Shown piece by piece: positions 30,390 through 39,952 of a DNA stretch of 64,000 bases. Below the pieces are notes generated by a model that searched no databases, had not been told where the DNA came from, and saw only the letters and a program-made list of their open reading frames with translations. Source of the stretch: Rariglobus sp041662485 (GTDB lineage Bacteria > Verrucomicrobiota > Verrucomicrobiia > Opitutales > Opitutaceae); assembly GCA_041662485.1 (NCBI GenBank), contig JBAZSJ010000015.1, forward strand, positions 33,765 through 97,764, given 5' to 3'. Within the stretch, counting starts at the first letter, position 1; each line of letters starts with the position of its first letter. The translations under genes were made by a program, and so were the position numbers.

Positions 30390-30830
30390 TTAGTTGACCG
30401 CGACGGTGACCTTGCGCGGCTTGGTTTCCTCGCGCTTGGGCAGGGTGACGGTGAGGACGCCGTTTTCGTAGGCGGCGCTGATTTTCTCGGTTTGGACGGC
30501 GGCATCCGGCACGCTCACCGAGCGGTTGAGCGCAAAGGACTCCTCGCGCTCGCCTTCACGGGTTTTGCGGGCGGCACGGATGTTGAGGTAGCCATCGACC
30601 AGTTCGACGCCGATGTCGGCGCGGTCGATGCCCGGCAGCTCGGCGCGGACGTAGGTGTTGTCCTTGTCCTCGTAAAGATCGACCGGAAACCGGCCGGTGG
30701 GCGAGGCGCCCGCGAAGTCGCCAAGCGCGGATGCGAACAGCCTGTCGATCTCGCCCTCCAAACCCGACCACGGGCTGCGCGAAGGGACGACACTGCGATA
30801 GGACGGATAGTTGTAACGAACGATTCTCAT
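30390..30830 (-). CDS. Small heat-shock protein (Hsp20)
   Basis: A 146-residue alpha-crystallin protein, more canonical than its neighbour: FPVDLYEDKDNTYVRAELPG, LVDGYLNIRAARK and ENGVLTVTLPKREETKPRKV. A GGAG-type ribosome binding site lies before ATG 30830. It is the first gene of the pair; tandem copies with different sequences usually form mixed oligomers. No CIRCE-like element was recognised in the 236 bases upstream. Confidence 0.9.
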   Translation of the reverse strand: MRIVRYNYPSYRSVVPSRSPWSGLEGEIDRLFASALGDFAGASPTGRFPVDLYEDKDNTYVRAELPGIDRADIGVELVDGYLNIRAARKTREGEREESFALNRSVSVPDAAVQTEKISAAYENGVLTVTLPKREETKPRKVTVAVN

Positions 30831-31066
30831 GGTGATGTTCTCCTTTGGATTGGGTTGATGATGGGAATGCCTGACTTAATCCCCATTCGCATGACGGATG
30901 CCGGACCTCGGCCTCGAGATAAGTCGGCAAAAGACGGCCACTTAAGATTCCGCGTTCCGATCCGTTGGGAAATTTTGGCCGCCGGTGTGACGTCTCAACC
31001 GGGAAAAACCGTCGCGCTCGCCGGTGAATTCGTTCCATGCTGGCATATTCGTCCGCAAACCCATCC

Positions 31067-32227
31067 ATGAGCTTCGATTTCGACACCATCCCGCAGCGCC
31101 TCGGCACCGACTCGCAAAAGTGGCAGAAATACGCCGGCCAAGACATCCTACCGCTCTGGGTGGCCGACATGGATTTCCGTTCGTCGCCCGCCATTTTAAA
31201 GGCGCTGCACGACCGCGTGGAGCACGGCATCTTCGGCTACGCCCGCCCGACGAAAGCCACCGTTTCCGCCGTGGTCGACGCCCTCGCCGCGCGCTATGGC
31301 TGGACCATTGATCCGGCGTGGCTCGTCTGGCTTCCCGGCCTCGTATGCGGCCTCAATGTCACCTCTCAGGCCTTCGCCCAGCCCGGCGAGGAAGTGATCT
31401 GCCTCACGCCGGTTTATCCGCCGTTCATGACCGCTCCGAAGAACAGCGGACGAATCTCCGTCTCCGTGCCCTTCGCGCTCAACTCCGCCGCCCGTCGATG
31501 GGAGATCGATTGGGACGCGCTGGAAAAGGCCGTCACCCCGCGCACCAAACTGTTTTTCCTGTGCAATCCGCACAACCCGCTGGCCCGCGTCTTCCGCCGC
31601 GAAGAACTGGTGCGCCTCGCGGAGTTCTGCGCCCGCCACGACCTGATCCTTTGTTCCGACGAGATCCACTGCGACCTGATCCTTGATCCGGCCTTGCCCC
31701 ATCTGCCCACCGCGCTCGTCGCGCCTTCCCACGCCGCGCGCACCATCACGCTCATGGCGCCGAGCAAGACCTACAACGTCCCCGGCCTCGGCACCTCGTT
31801 CGCCATCATCCCGGACTCCGCGTTGCGCACCCGCTTCGTGCGCGCCACCGCCGGCATCGTGGCCGAGGTCACCACGCTCGGCTTCGCCGCCTGCGAGGCC
31901 GCCTACCGCGACAGCGAATCATGGCGGCAGGAACTGCTCGCCACCCTGCGCGGCAACCGCGATTTCCTTCTCGATTTCATCGCCCGTGAGCTTCCCGGCG
32001 TCAGCGTCGAAGCTCCCGTTGAGGCCACCTACCTCGCGTGGCTCAACGTCGAGAAACTCGGCCTCGCCGATCCCATCGCCCACTTTGAAAAACACGGCGT
32101 AGGGCTGAGCGATGGTGCGTTCTTCGGCTCGCCGCGCGGCCGTCACGTGCGGATCAACTTCGGTTGCCCCCGCGCCACGCTGATCGAGGCCTTGCGGCGG
32201 ATGAAAGCCGCGCTCGCCGCGCGTTGA
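31067..32227 (+). CDS. MalY/PatB-type PLP-dependent beta C-S lyase or aminotransferase
   Basis: Fold type I PLP enzyme: LPLWVADMDFRSSPAILKAL is the PatB/MalY N-terminal signature. CNPHNPLARVFRREEL gives the Asn binding PLP, LCSDEIHCDLIL the Asp, and MAPSKTYNVPGLGTSFAII the Schiff-base Lys. It probably cleaves cystathionine to homocysteine, pyruvate and ammonia. ATG 31067 is used because family homology begins there. The length of 386 is normal. Confidence 0.87.
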   Translation: MSFDFDTIPQRLGTDSQKWQKYAGQDILPLWVADMDFRSSPAILKALHDRVEHGIFGYARPTKATVSAVVDALAARYGWTIDPAWLVWLPGLVCGLNVTSQAFAQPGEEVICLTPVYPPFMTAPKNSGRISVSVPFALNSAARRWEIDWDALEKAVTPRTKLFFLCNPHNPLARVFRREELVRLAEFCARHDLILCSDEIHCDLILDPALPHLPTALVAPSHAARTITLMAPSKTYNVPGLGTSFAIIPDSALRTRFVRATAGIVAEVTTLGFAACEAAYRDSESWRQELLATLRGNRDFLLDFIARELPGVSVEAPVEATYLAWLNVEKLGLADPIAHFEKHGVGLSDGAFFGSPRGRHVRINFGCPRATLIEALRRMKAALAAR

Positions 32228-32668
32228 TCAATCCGCCTTTTTCAGCAGGTCCGCCACGGTCGCGAGCAGCACCTCGCCGGAAAACGGCTTTTCAAGGACG
32301 CCGTGGGCGCCGAGTTTTTTGGCGACCGTCAGATAGTCGCCGACTCCGATCATGCCTCCGCCTGACATCACGAGCACACGGCAGTTGGAGCGGCTCTTTT
32401 TGACGGCGGCCAAAAGCTCCAGTCCGTCGCCTCCCGGCATGAGCATGTCGGTGATGACGAGATCAAATGGCTGTCCGGCCAGAATTTTGATGGCCTCCTG
32501 CCCATCGGCTGCGCACACCACACGGTAACCGGCCGCCTCCAGCACAAACGTCGTGATCTCGCGGATGTCGGGATCATCATCCACCACCAGCAGCGACTTG
32601 GAGGAACTTGGGGGGTTGGCGTCGCTCACTGGGGACAGGCTTTCGTTTGGCGGGAAAATTGCAAGCAT
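32228..32668 (-). CDS. Single-domain response regulator (CheY-like)
   Basis: Receiver-domain residues are present: acidic pocket LLVVDDDPD (near 27-34), phospho-acceptor Asp74 in VITDMLMPGGDG, Ser/Thr in VLVMSGGG and Lys in HGVLEKPFS. No output domain follows, so it should act through protein contacts. The start is ATG 32668; GTG 13 codons later (VSDANPPSSSK) is an alternative. No histidine kinase is nearby. It is divergent from dusB. Confidence 0.88.
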   Translation of the reverse strand: MLAIFPPNESLSPVSDANPPSSSKSLLVVDDDPDIREITTFVLEAAGYRVVCAADGQEAIKILAGQPFDLVITDMLMPGGDGLELLAAVKKSRSNCRVLVMSGGGMIGVGDYLTVAKKLGAHGVLEKPFSGEVLLATVADLLKKAD

Positions 32669-32730
32669 GGCGAGACATGATCGCCGCTTGCGGGAAGCGG
32701 CTCCCGGCCTATGACTTGACGTCAACCGCC

Positions 32731-33840
32731 ATGCGCATCGGTCCGCATACGCTCTCGTCAAACCTCTTCCTGTCTCCACTGGCCGGTTACACCAACCTGC
32801 CCATGCGGCTGACGTTGCGCGAACTCGGCGGCCTCGGCTGGGCCACGACCGACCTCGTCAACGCCCGCTCCCTGATCGAGAGCAACCGCACCGCCCTCAA
32901 GCTTGTCGAGAGCTGCGCGGAGGACCGGCCGCTGGCCATTCAACTCTTCGGCTCGGTTCCGGAAGAAATGCGCGACGCCGCCGTGAAGTGCGAGGCGATG
33001 GGCGCACAGTCCGTCGACATCAACATGGGCTGTCCCGTGAAGAAGGTCGTCAAGGTCGGCGGCGGCTCGGCGATGATGACCGAACTGGACAAGACAGCCG
33101 CCCTCGTGCGCGGCATGATCGACGCGGTGAAAATCCCGGTCACCGCAAAGATGCGCCTCGGCTGGGACGACGACAACCTCACCGCGCCCGATCTCGCGCG
33201 CGTGCTGGAGGACGTGGGTGTCGCCGCGATTTTTGTGCACGGGCGCACGCGGGCCCAGGGTTTTGCCGGACAGGTCAACCTCGCCGGCATCCGTTCCGTG
33301 GTGCAGGCGGTAAAGACCATTCCCGTGATCGGCAACGGCGATGTGACCACGCCCGAAGCCGTAAAACACATGCTCGACGAGACCGGCTGCACGGGCGTCT
33401 CCATCGGTCGAGGAGCGTTTTACGATCCGTGGATTTTCCGCCGCTCCGACCACTACCTGCGCACAGGCGAGCTGCTGCCCGAACCGGCGTTCGAGGAACG
33501 CGTGCGCGTGATGCGCCGGCATTTCGAGCGGTATTGCGAATTTTACGGCGAGGAAAACGGCGCGAAACATTTCAGGAAGGTCGCGCCGTGGTATGCGAAA
33601 CGGTTCGGCCCCGCGCGGCCGTTCAAGGTCAAGATCATCACCATCACCTCGCGCGCGGATTTCGAGGCGGCGGTCGCTGAGTATCTGGAATGGCGCAGGC
33701 AATTCTGCGACGAGCGCGGAGAACTGCGTCCGCAATACCGGCCCGGCCCGATGGTGGCGTCGTTCATGCGCGATCCCGACGATCCGGTTTTCTCACGGGA
33801 ATCCATACCGGTTCCCAAGGGCCCGGTGGAAACGTGGTAG
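32731..33840 (+). CDS. dusB: tRNA-dihydrouridine synthase
   Basis: FMN-dependent Dus family: LFLSPLAGYTNLPMRLTLRE at the N-terminus, the catalytic Cys in VDINMGCPVKKVVKVGGGSA, PVTAKMRLGWDDDN, IFVHGRTRAQGFAG and IPVIGNGDVTTPEA, with GRGAFYDPWIF. It reduces uridines in the D-loop of tRNAs. The DusB subgroup is assigned from the CPVKKV form. A C-terminal extension of about 40 residues is Pro/Arg-rich. ATG 32731 fits the family start. Confidence 0.88.
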   Translation: MRIGPHTLSSNLFLSPLAGYTNLPMRLTLRELGGLGWATTDLVNARSLIESNRTALKLVESCAEDRPLAIQLFGSVPEEMRDAAVKCEAMGAQSVDINMGCPVKKVVKVGGGSAMMTELDKTAALVRGMIDAVKIPVTAKMRLGWDDDNLTAPDLARVLEDVGVAAIFVHGRTRAQGFAGQVNLAGIRSVVQAVKTIPVIGNGDVTTPEAVKHMLDETGCTGVSIGRGAFYDPWIFRRSDHYLRTGELLPEPAFEERVRVMRRHFERYCEFYGEENGAKHFRKVAPWYAKRFGPARPFKVKIITITSRADFEAAVAEYLEWRRQFCDERGELRPQYRPGPMVASFMRDPDDPVFSRESIPVPKGPVETW

Positions 33841-33875
33841 ACCCGCGCCGACGAAGAGAACCGCAGACCGGCGGC

Positions 33876-34973
33876 CTAGTAAGATTTGCCCGTTATAGCC
33901 CCGGACCGATCCCGGAAGAAAAACTGCTTCTGCTCGACATCCAAGTGGTCGAAGACGATGCCGCGGGCGGAATCAATCGTGTCCCCGGGACGCACGAGCA
34001 GTCCATTGACGATGGCGCGGGGGGGAGAACTGTTGATCACACCCGAAATTTTAACCGCATCTACCCAGACAAGAAAATCCGTGCTCGGCTGGGGCGCCAC
34101 GCGGACCGGAGCGGGCTGCGGCTTGACCGGCACCGCGACGGGAGGGGGCTGAACCACCGGCAGCGGTGCGGGCGGGGTTTGAACGACGGGCGTTACCGGC
34201 ACTACGGGAGCTTTCGGCACGGGTGGCGCAACCACGCCAGGCGCAGGCTCCCTGGGGGCAACGAGAACAGGTGCCGGTGCCGCAGGCGGGGGCGCCGTGA
34301 GCATGCGAAACGCATAGTAACCGCCTCCCAGCACCAACAGGAACACGACACCCAAACCCACAAGACGACCTATGCTCAGGCCGGATGCCCGCTCCGGCGG
34401 TTTGAAAGGCACACCCGGCGGGGCAACCAGAATTTCCCCCAAAATTCCTCCCTCACCCGGGGTATCCGTTTTCAGGACCGCCAGAGGCTTTAGCAGCGGC
34501 ACCGAAGCAACCGACGCGTCGCCCATTTCCGCCGGCGGAACAGGTGGTGGCAACGGAGGGGGAGCCGGGACAACATCCTTAAGATCGGAAACCGGAACGG
34601 GAGCCGGCGCTGCGGGCATGGGCACCGGTTCAGCCGAAAGAGTGCCGGAGGCTGCCAACGGCTTGAGCTTCAGCCGTGGAATTTCGCCATTGTCCGCCAC
34701 AGGGTCGGGCGGTGCCAAGACCGGGAATGGTTGCACGACCGGCGCAGACGGGAGCTCGGGCGAAAGCGCCGGCGTCGCCGTTTCAGGTTCGGCTTCAACC
34801 GTGAGCTTCGGTTTGAGGCGCAACCGCATCGCCGGCTCGGACTCAACGGGCGCCACGGGAACGACCGGCGGGGGTGGAGTGACCGGAGCGGCCGGCGGTG
34901 GAGACGCAGCAGCCTCTTCGCTTCGTGCGCGTGGCCGAAGACGCAGGGGAGGAGGCTGGGGCTCGTCGCTCAT
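33876..34973 (-). CDS. Proline-rich single-pass membrane protein
   Basis: From ATG 34973 (MSDEPQPPPLRLRPRARSEE), about 200 residues are Pro/Ala/Val-rich with repeated LRLKPK-type motifs. One membrane segment (GLGVVFLLVLGGGYYAFRML) follows, then a Pro/Val linker and a small C-terminal domain (FLVWVDAVKISGVINSSPPR, RAIVNGLLVRPGDTIDSARG, FFFRDRSGAITGK). The C-domain resembles the periplasmic domain of GspB/GspC-type secretion proteins (xxGVxxxxPRAIxNGxxVxxGD). A role in the envelope is likely, with no specific partner. Confidence 0.7.
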   Translation of the reverse strand: MSDEPQPPPLRLRPRARSEEAAASPPPAAPVTPPPPVVPVAPVESEPAMRLRLKPKLTVEAEPETATPALSPELPSAPVVQPFPVLAPPDPVADNGEIPRLKLKPLAASGTLSAEPVPMPAAPAPVPVSDLKDVVPAPPPLPPPVPPAEMGDASVASVPLLKPLAVLKTDTPGEGGILGEILVAPPGVPFKPPERASGLSIGRLVGLGVVFLLVLGGGYYAFRMLTAPPPAAPAPVLVAPREPAPGVVAPPVPKAPVVPVTPVVQTPPAPLPVVQPPPVAVPVKPQPAPVRVAPQPSTDFLVWVDAVKISGVINSSPPRAIVNGLLVRPGDTIDSARGIVFDHLDVEQKQFFFRDRSGAITGKSY

Positions 34974-35045
34974 AGGGTGTCTCGTCGATAGCAACTTTTC
35001 CCAAAGGCGAAACCATATTTTCACCTAAAACCGGATACCCCGGCT

Positions 35046-35528
35046 TTAGTTGCCTCCGGCGGACACGCGAGGCGGCTTGATTTCGAGCAATTCGACCTCG
35101 AAGACCAGGGTGGCATTGCGCGGGATCACCGGCGGCTGTCCGCGGGCGCCGTAGGCGAGCTCGCTCGGGATCACCAGCAGGCGCTTCTCCCCTACTTTCA
35201 TCAATTGCAGGCCCTCGTCCCAGCCCTCGATGACTTCATGCCGTCCGACACGAAACGTAAAAGGGGCACGATTGAGGTTCTGGTCGAACACCCTGCCATT
35301 GAGCAGCGATCCCTTGTAACGCACCACCACACTGTCGCCCGGCTTGGGCATGGCACCCGTGCCGGGACTGAGCACCAGCGTGCGCAGCCCGGTGGACGTG
35401 CGCTGCACGTCGGGCCACTGCTTCGTGATGATTTCGAGATCCTCCATGGGAAATTTCTCCCGCTGCGCGTGCAGCGCAAGCGGAGCGATCAACAGAAGGC
35501 CCCAGAGAGGAAGGCGAAGGAAACGCAT
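35046..35528 (-). CDS. Exported FKBP-type peptidyl-prolyl isomerase
   Basis: A signal peptide (FLRLPLWGLLLIAPLALHAQ) precedes an FKBP domain of about 105 residues: VVVRYKGSLLNGRVFDQN, FRVGRHEVIEGWDEGLQLMK, VGEKRLLVIPSELAYG and ATLVFEVELLEI. The catalytic-pocket residues (Tyr, Phe, Asp, Val-Ile-Trp, Tyr) are all visible. It should help folding in the periplasm. Length is 160. Confidence 0.9.
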   Translation of the reverse strand: MRFLRLPLWGLLLIAPLALHAQREKFPMEDLEIITKQWPDVQRTSTGLRTLVLSPGTGAMPKPGDSVVVRYKGSLLNGRVFDQNLNRAPFTFRVGRHEVIEGWDEGLQLMKVGEKRLLVIPSELAYGARGQPPVIPRNATLVFEVELLEIKPPRVSAGGN

Positions 35529-35605
35529 GGATTGAATGAGAAAGACGCGAGCAGTTCTCCACGAAGAGACGAGGCGGTCAAAACTTCTTCGCCGCCCCGA
35601 TAGGG

Positions 35606-36892
35606 TTAACGTTGGCCGCGAAAACCGCCGCCCCCGCTACGATTTCCTCCGCCACCCTGACGTCCGCCACCTCCGCCACCACCGCCGCCGCCAAATGAGC
35701 GGCCTTGCTGCGGACGACCGCCGCCACGCTGATTCTGGCCCTTCTTGGGATAGGAGGGATTCACCACGAACGGCTGGTAAGGGAAACCTTCGAGGCGCAG
35801 CTCGGGAATCTTCGCGCCGATGAAGCGCTGGATGTCACGGATGTCGTCGGCGTTTTCCGGCGAGACGAGCGTGAACGCGTCGCCCACGGCCATCGCGCGG
35901 CCGGTGCGGCCGATACGATGCACATAATCTTCCGGATTCTCCGGAACGTCGTAGTTGATGACATGCGTCACGCCGGCGACATCAATACCGCGCGCGGCGA
36001 TATCGGTCGCGACCATCACCTCGTATTTACCGCTCTTGAAGCCGGCGAGCGCCTCGATGCGCTGGTTCTGCGAACGATTCGCGTGCAGGACGGCAACGGT
36101 GTGCTTGGCCGACTTGAGACGCGCGGCAATCTTGTCGGCGCCGTGCTTGGTGCGGCTGAAAATGAGCACGCTTTGGAAGTCGGTTTTTTCGAGAAGGGCG
36201 ACGAGCAGGTCGAACTTCTGCGCCCAGGCGACCGGATAGAGCGCGTGGTTGACCGACTGGTTGACGGAGCGGTTGACGCCGCACTCGACGCGCTCGGGAT
36301 TCTTCAGGGCAAACGAGGCGACGGCGGCGATCTCGGGCGGAACGGTCGCGGAGAAAAACAAGGTCTGGCGGGCCTTCGGGCAGCGGGCGATGATGTCCTT
36401 GACGACGGGCAGGAAGCCCATGTCGAGCATGCGGTCCACTTCGTCGAGGACGAGTATCTCGATGGTTCCGAGCGAAAGCTCGCCGCCCTTGATGTAGTCC
36501 ATCAAGCGGCCGGGCGTGGCGGAAATCACATCGACGCCTTTTTTGAGCTCGTTGCGCTGGGCACCGTAGCCGACGCCGCCGAAAAGGGCGACCGTGCGGA
36601 GATCGGTGAAACGGGCGAAGTCGCGGAAAGCGGTTTCGACCTGCGCGGCGAGTTCGCGGGTGGGCTCAAGGATGAGCACGCGGGGCGCGCGGGCATGGGC
36701 GCCGAGTTTGGAAAGAATGGGAAGGGCGAAAGCGGCGGTTTTGCCGGTGCCGGTCTGGGCGGATGCGATGAGATCGCGGCCGGAGAGCACCACGGGAATG
36801 GCGCGGAGCTGGATGGGAGTCGGGTCGGTGTAACCGGCGGCGACGACACCGCGCATCACGGACGCGGAAAGATTGAGTGCATTAAAAGGCAT
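35606..36892 (-). CDS. DEAD-box RNA helicase with Gly-rich tail
   Basis: All motifs are seen: Q motif (YTDPTPIQLRAIPVVLSGRD), AQTGTGKT (residues 45-52), PTRELAAQ, TPGRLMD, DEVD in LVLDEVDRMLD, SAT, and HRIGRTGRA. The tail from residue 375 is Gly/Arg-rich (GRSFGGGGGGGGGGRQGGGG), as in RhlE-type helicases. It remodels RNA, for example in ribosome assembly or cold adaptation. ATG 36892 is chosen because homology begins with FNALNLSASVMRG. The nearby Gly-rich RNA-binding protein at 37092 may cooperate. Confidence 0.93.
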   Translation of the reverse strand: MPFNALNLSASVMRGVVAAGYTDPTPIQLRAIPVVLSGRDLIASAQTGTGKTAAFALPILSKLGAHARAPRVLILEPTRELAAQVETAFRDFARFTDLRTVALFGGVGYGAQRNELKKGVDVISATPGRLMDYIKGGELSLGTIEILVLDEVDRMLDMGFLPVVKDIIARCPKARQTLFFSATVPPEIAAVASFALKNPERVECGVNRSVNQSVNHALYPVAWAQKFDLLVALLEKTDFQSVLIFSRTKHGADKIAARLKSAKHTVAVLHANRSQNQRIEALAGFKSGKYEVMVATDIAARGIDVAGVTHVINYDVPENPEDYVHRIGRTGRAMAVGDAFTLVSPENADDIRDIQRFIGAKIPELRLEGFPYQPFVVNPSYPKKGQNQRGGGRPQQGRSFGGGGGGGGGGRQGGGGNRSGGGGFRGQR

Positions 36893-37022
36893 GGGAATGA
36901 ATCGTTGCGAAGAAGGAATCCGACCAAGTGTCGGTAGGGGCCGGTCTTCGAACGGCCCAAGGCCCGCCCGGAAGCAAAACCCGCATGCGGGCGCTTCCTG
37001 AACGTGCAAATTCGTAAAAATG

Positions 37023-37055
37023 AAAAAGGGCGAAGCGCGATTAGGCGCTTCGCCC
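37023..37055 (-). terminator. Rho-independent terminator of the RNA-binding protein gene
   Basis: GGGCGAAGCGC (37028-37038) pairs with GCGCTTCGCCC (37045-37055), an 11-bp stem, followed on the minus strand by five T. It lies 37 bases past the stop codon. Confidence 0.85.
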
Positions 37056-37091
37056 TCGAAAATCAGATCAGCCGTTTAGGCCGAAGTCAGA

Positions 37092-37466
37092 TTAGTAACG
37101 GCGATCGCCGCCGCCGGAGCGGCCGCCACCACCGAAACCGCCACGGCGATCGCCGCCGCCGCCGCCGAAGCCGCGACCGCCGCCACCGCCGCCGCCGAAG
37201 GAACGGCCAGCGCCTTCCTCTTTCGGACGGGCTTCGTTAACCGTGAGAGCGCGACCGCCGAGATCGGCGCCGTTCAGCTTCTCAGCAGCGACTTTCGCCT
37301 CTTCGGGCGAGCTAAAGGTGACAAAAGCGAAACCGCGGGGGCGGCCGGTCATTTTGTCCATGGCGACGTAAACGTCGGTCACGTTACCGAATTGACCGAA
37401 AGCCGAGCGGAGCTCGTCTTCGGAGGTCTTGAAGGACATGTTGCCAACGTAGAGTTTGGAACTCAT
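37092..37466 (-). CDS. RRM-type RNA-binding protein
   Basis: Residues 1-82 form one RRM: RNP2 KLYVGNMSF and RNP1 RGFAFVTF are both perfect. The remaining 42 residues are Gly/Arg-rich (RSFGGGGGGGRGFGGGGGDR). Such proteins, common in Verrucomicrobiota and cyanobacteria, act as RNA chaperones and are often cold-induced. The 280-base region upstream (37467-37748) carries no gene and could contain a long 5' leader, as cold-shock genes have. Confidence 0.92.
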   Translation of the reverse strand: MSSKLYVGNMSFKTSEDELRSAFGQFGNVTDVYVAMDKMTGRPRGFAFVTFSSPEEAKVAAEKLNGADLGGRALTVNEARPKEEGAGRSFGGGGGGGRGFGGGGGDRRGGFGGGGRSGGGDRRY

Positions 37467-37748
37467 AGTGATGATTCGTCGATCCCCGTCTGCTGCCAGT
37501 CCGTTCCCGACTATCGGGTTTCAAATCATCCCGGGACCAATGCCCCACTGACGACTCACCAGTTCCTGTCATCTAACGTTTCTCTGACGATGAAGTCGCC
37601 AACAACGACCGCTAACTGCCTAAACGCAAGAAAAATCGCGACATCCGCATTTGACCGCCCCGGCACTGGAGCATCCAAGCCCCGATGGATTGAGGAGTTG
37701 CAGAACCGTTGACTAGGGCCTCGTTCATCGCAAAACCCTCACGGCATC

Positions 37749-38699
37749 ATGCCTTTCGCTCCCGGTCTCCGTAGTTGTTACTCCATGGTAGGCGGCCTTG
37801 TTTATTTCGGGCGGATGCTCGACAAGATCCGCCTTCACGCCTCCGGCAAGCTCCCCACCGATTACCACGCGAACCTCGGCATTGGCTTCGACGGCCGCAC
37901 CTGCGGCTTCCTCGGCATCAGTTATGATTCCCTTAAAACACGCGTGCTGGCCGGCGGCTGTGACGAGGACGTCCTCGCCTGGGCTTATCAACAAGGCGGC
38001 CCGCGCTCCGACGACGACCGCTACCGCTGGAATCGTTTCATGATGAAGATCGGCTGGCGCGACGACCGCACGCCCGTCCTACATGACCGCATCGCCGCCT
38101 ACGGCCTCGCCGGAAAGCCCATCGAGACCTTTTTCGACATCAACGAATTCGACGAAGGCCGCGATCCCGTGGCGACCCGTGCATGGGAACTCAGGGAACC
38201 GCGCGTCATCCTTCTCATGGGCGTGTCCGGCAGCGGTAAAACCACCGTCGGCCGCCTGCTCTCGCAAACCCTCGGCTGGCGGTTCACCGACGCGGACGAT
38301 TTCCACCCGCCGGCCAACGTCGCCAAGATGTCCGCCGGCCAACCCCTCACCGATGAAGACCGCGCGCCGTGGCTCGCCGCCCTCCGCGCCCACATCGACG
38401 CCCGCCTCGCCGACGGCGAAAACACGATCATCGCCTGCTCCGCCCTCAAACAAGCCTATCGCGACACGCTCATCACGGACCCCGGCTGCGTAAAACTCGT
38501 CCACCTCCACGGTTCGCGCGAACTGCTCCGCGCACGCCTGCTGCAACGCCCTAATCATTTCATGAAGCCGGCCCTGCTCGACAGCCAGCTCGCCGATCTC
38601 GAGTCGCCCGCCTACGCGCTGGTCGCCGACATCACGCAATCTCCCGGAGAAATCGCCGCATTAATCGGTCGCACCTACGGCCTGTGCCCGCCACGCTGA
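37749..38699 (+). CDS. DUF5069-gluconokinase fusion protein
   Basis: Residues 1-135 match DUF5069 (MVGGLVYFGRMLDKIRLHAS, LGIGFDGRTCGFLGISYDSL, DEDVLAWAYQQG). Residues 150-316 are a complete GntK-type kinase: P-loop GVSGSGKT (158-165), WRFTDADDFHPPANVAKMSA, GQPLTDEDRAPWL, IIACSALKQAYRDTL and LLRARLLQRPNHFMKPALLD. It should phosphorylate D-gluconate. DUF5069 has no known function. Fusion suggests it senses or handles a related sugar. Both parts are full length, so the fusion is real and not a frameshift product. Confidence 0.88.
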   Translation: MPFAPGLRSCYSMVGGLVYFGRMLDKIRLHASGKLPTDYHANLGIGFDGRTCGFLGISYDSLKTRVLAGGCDEDVLAWAYQQGGPRSDDDRYRWNRFMMKIGWRDDRTPVLHDRIAAYGLAGKPIETFFDINEFDEGRDPVATRAWELREPRVILLMGVSGSGKTTVGRLLSQTLGWRFTDADDFHPPANVAKMSAGQPLTDEDRAPWLAALRAHIDARLADGENTIIACSALKQAYRDTLITDPGCVKLVHLHGSRELLRARLLQRPNHFMKPALLDSQLADLESPAYALVADITQSPGEIAALIGRTYGLCPPR

Positions 38700-38727
38700 T
38701 CCTACAACCTCCCGCTTTCGCCACCCC

Positions 38728-39894
38728 ATGCACGACTATACCGCCGCCGTTTACCCGGTGAACGACCAGCTTCTCTCAACGCGCGATCTTCTGACCCGCT
38801 TCGTTGATCCCGAACACCACATCAACGGTCTTTCACGCTTCTCCGACCTGCATCTCAAAACAGGAGAACTCGTCACCTACCGTTACGACGGCGACCTCGC
38901 GCCCATTCTGGGTGCCGTCCCCCTGACCCGCGAAATGTGCGAGCGGCTGGTTTTTCCCCTCCTCAACCCCAAGCAGATCGAGCTGATCCAGGCCGATCCT
39001 CCCACCGACATAGACGCCTCCTGGGAATGGCCGGAGCACAAAACCAATTTCCGCCTGAACGTGTTCCATGACCGCGACGGCCTCTCGGCCGTGTTGCGCG
39101 TGTTGCCCACCAACATCCCCGAGGTGGACCAGATCGGCTTTCCCAACGACCGCGTCTGGCAGGAAATCTGCGGCCTCAGCCAGGGTCTCGTGCTTGTCAC
39201 CGGCCAGACCGGCACCGGCAAGTCCACCACCATCGCCGCGATGCTCAAGCAGATCAACCGCACCCGCCGCGTGCGCGTCATCACGCTCGAAGACCCGATC
39301 GAATACATCCTGAAAAGCGACCAGGCTCTCTTCTCCCAGCGCGAGGTCAACCGTCACGTCGGCAGCTTCGCCCAAGGCCTCCGCAGCGCCCTGCGCGAAG
39401 ACCCCGACATCATCTACGTCGGCGAAATGCGCGACCCCGAGACCGCCGCCCTCGCCCTCACTGCCGCCGAAACCGGACACCTCGTTTTCTCCACCCTCCA
39501 TACCCGAGACACCCGCAGCGCCGTCACCCGCATCATCGACATGTTTCCCGCCGAGCGCACCAAGGAGGTCGCCACCCAGCTTTCCCTGAGCCTCCACAGC
39601 GTCATGTGCGGCCGGCTCCTCTCGCGCGTCGGCGGCGGTCGCATCCTCGCGATGGAAGTCCTCAAAAACACCACGCCCATCGGCAACCTCATCCGCACCG
39701 GAGCCGTTCACCAGATCCAGTCGCTCATCGAGACCGGCATGAAGGACGGCATGAACACCCTCGACCACCACCTGCAGCTCCTCCTGAACTCCGGCGAGAT
39801 CACCCGCGAGGAGGCGCTGCTTGCCGCAAACGACCCCGCCGCCTTCCCCCCGCCGCCCGTCGCACCCGCCAAGAAAGGCTGGCTGGGAAGGTGA
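38728..39894 (+). CDS. PilT/PilU-like retraction ATPase
   Basis: GspE/PilT ATPase: Walker A GQTGTGKSTT, Asp box ITLEDPIEYI, Walker B REDPDIIYVGEMRDPETA, and His box AETGHLVFSTLHTRDTRSA. The N-terminal domain (SDLHLKTGELVTYRYDGDLA) is PilT-like. Length of 388 fits PilT/PilU. It powers pilus retraction at the inner membrane. It ends in KKGWLGR after a Pro-rich segment. It is isolated from the pilin at 1155 and from other pil genes. Confidence 0.9.
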   Translation: MHDYTAAVYPVNDQLLSTRDLLTRFVDPEHHINGLSRFSDLHLKTGELVTYRYDGDLAPILGAVPLTREMCERLVFPLLNPKQIELIQADPPTDIDASWEWPEHKTNFRLNVFHDRDGLSAVLRVLPTNIPEVDQIGFPNDRVWQEICGLSQGLVLVTGQTGTGKSTTIAAMLKQINRTRRVRVITLEDPIEYILKSDQALFSQREVNRHVGSFAQGLRSALREDPDIIYVGEMRDPETAALALTAAETGHLVFSTLHTRDTRSAVTRIIDMFPAERTKEVATQLSLSLHSVMCGRLLSRVGGGRILAMEVLKNTTPIGNLIRTGAVHQIQSLIETGMKDGMNTLDHHLQLLLNSGEITREEALLAANDPAAFPPPPVAPAKKGWLGR

Positions 39895-39952
39895 AAAATA
39901 CGTTGTGCGAACGCATGGCCTTCCACTTGCTCCCTGACAGTTCACGCACGGC

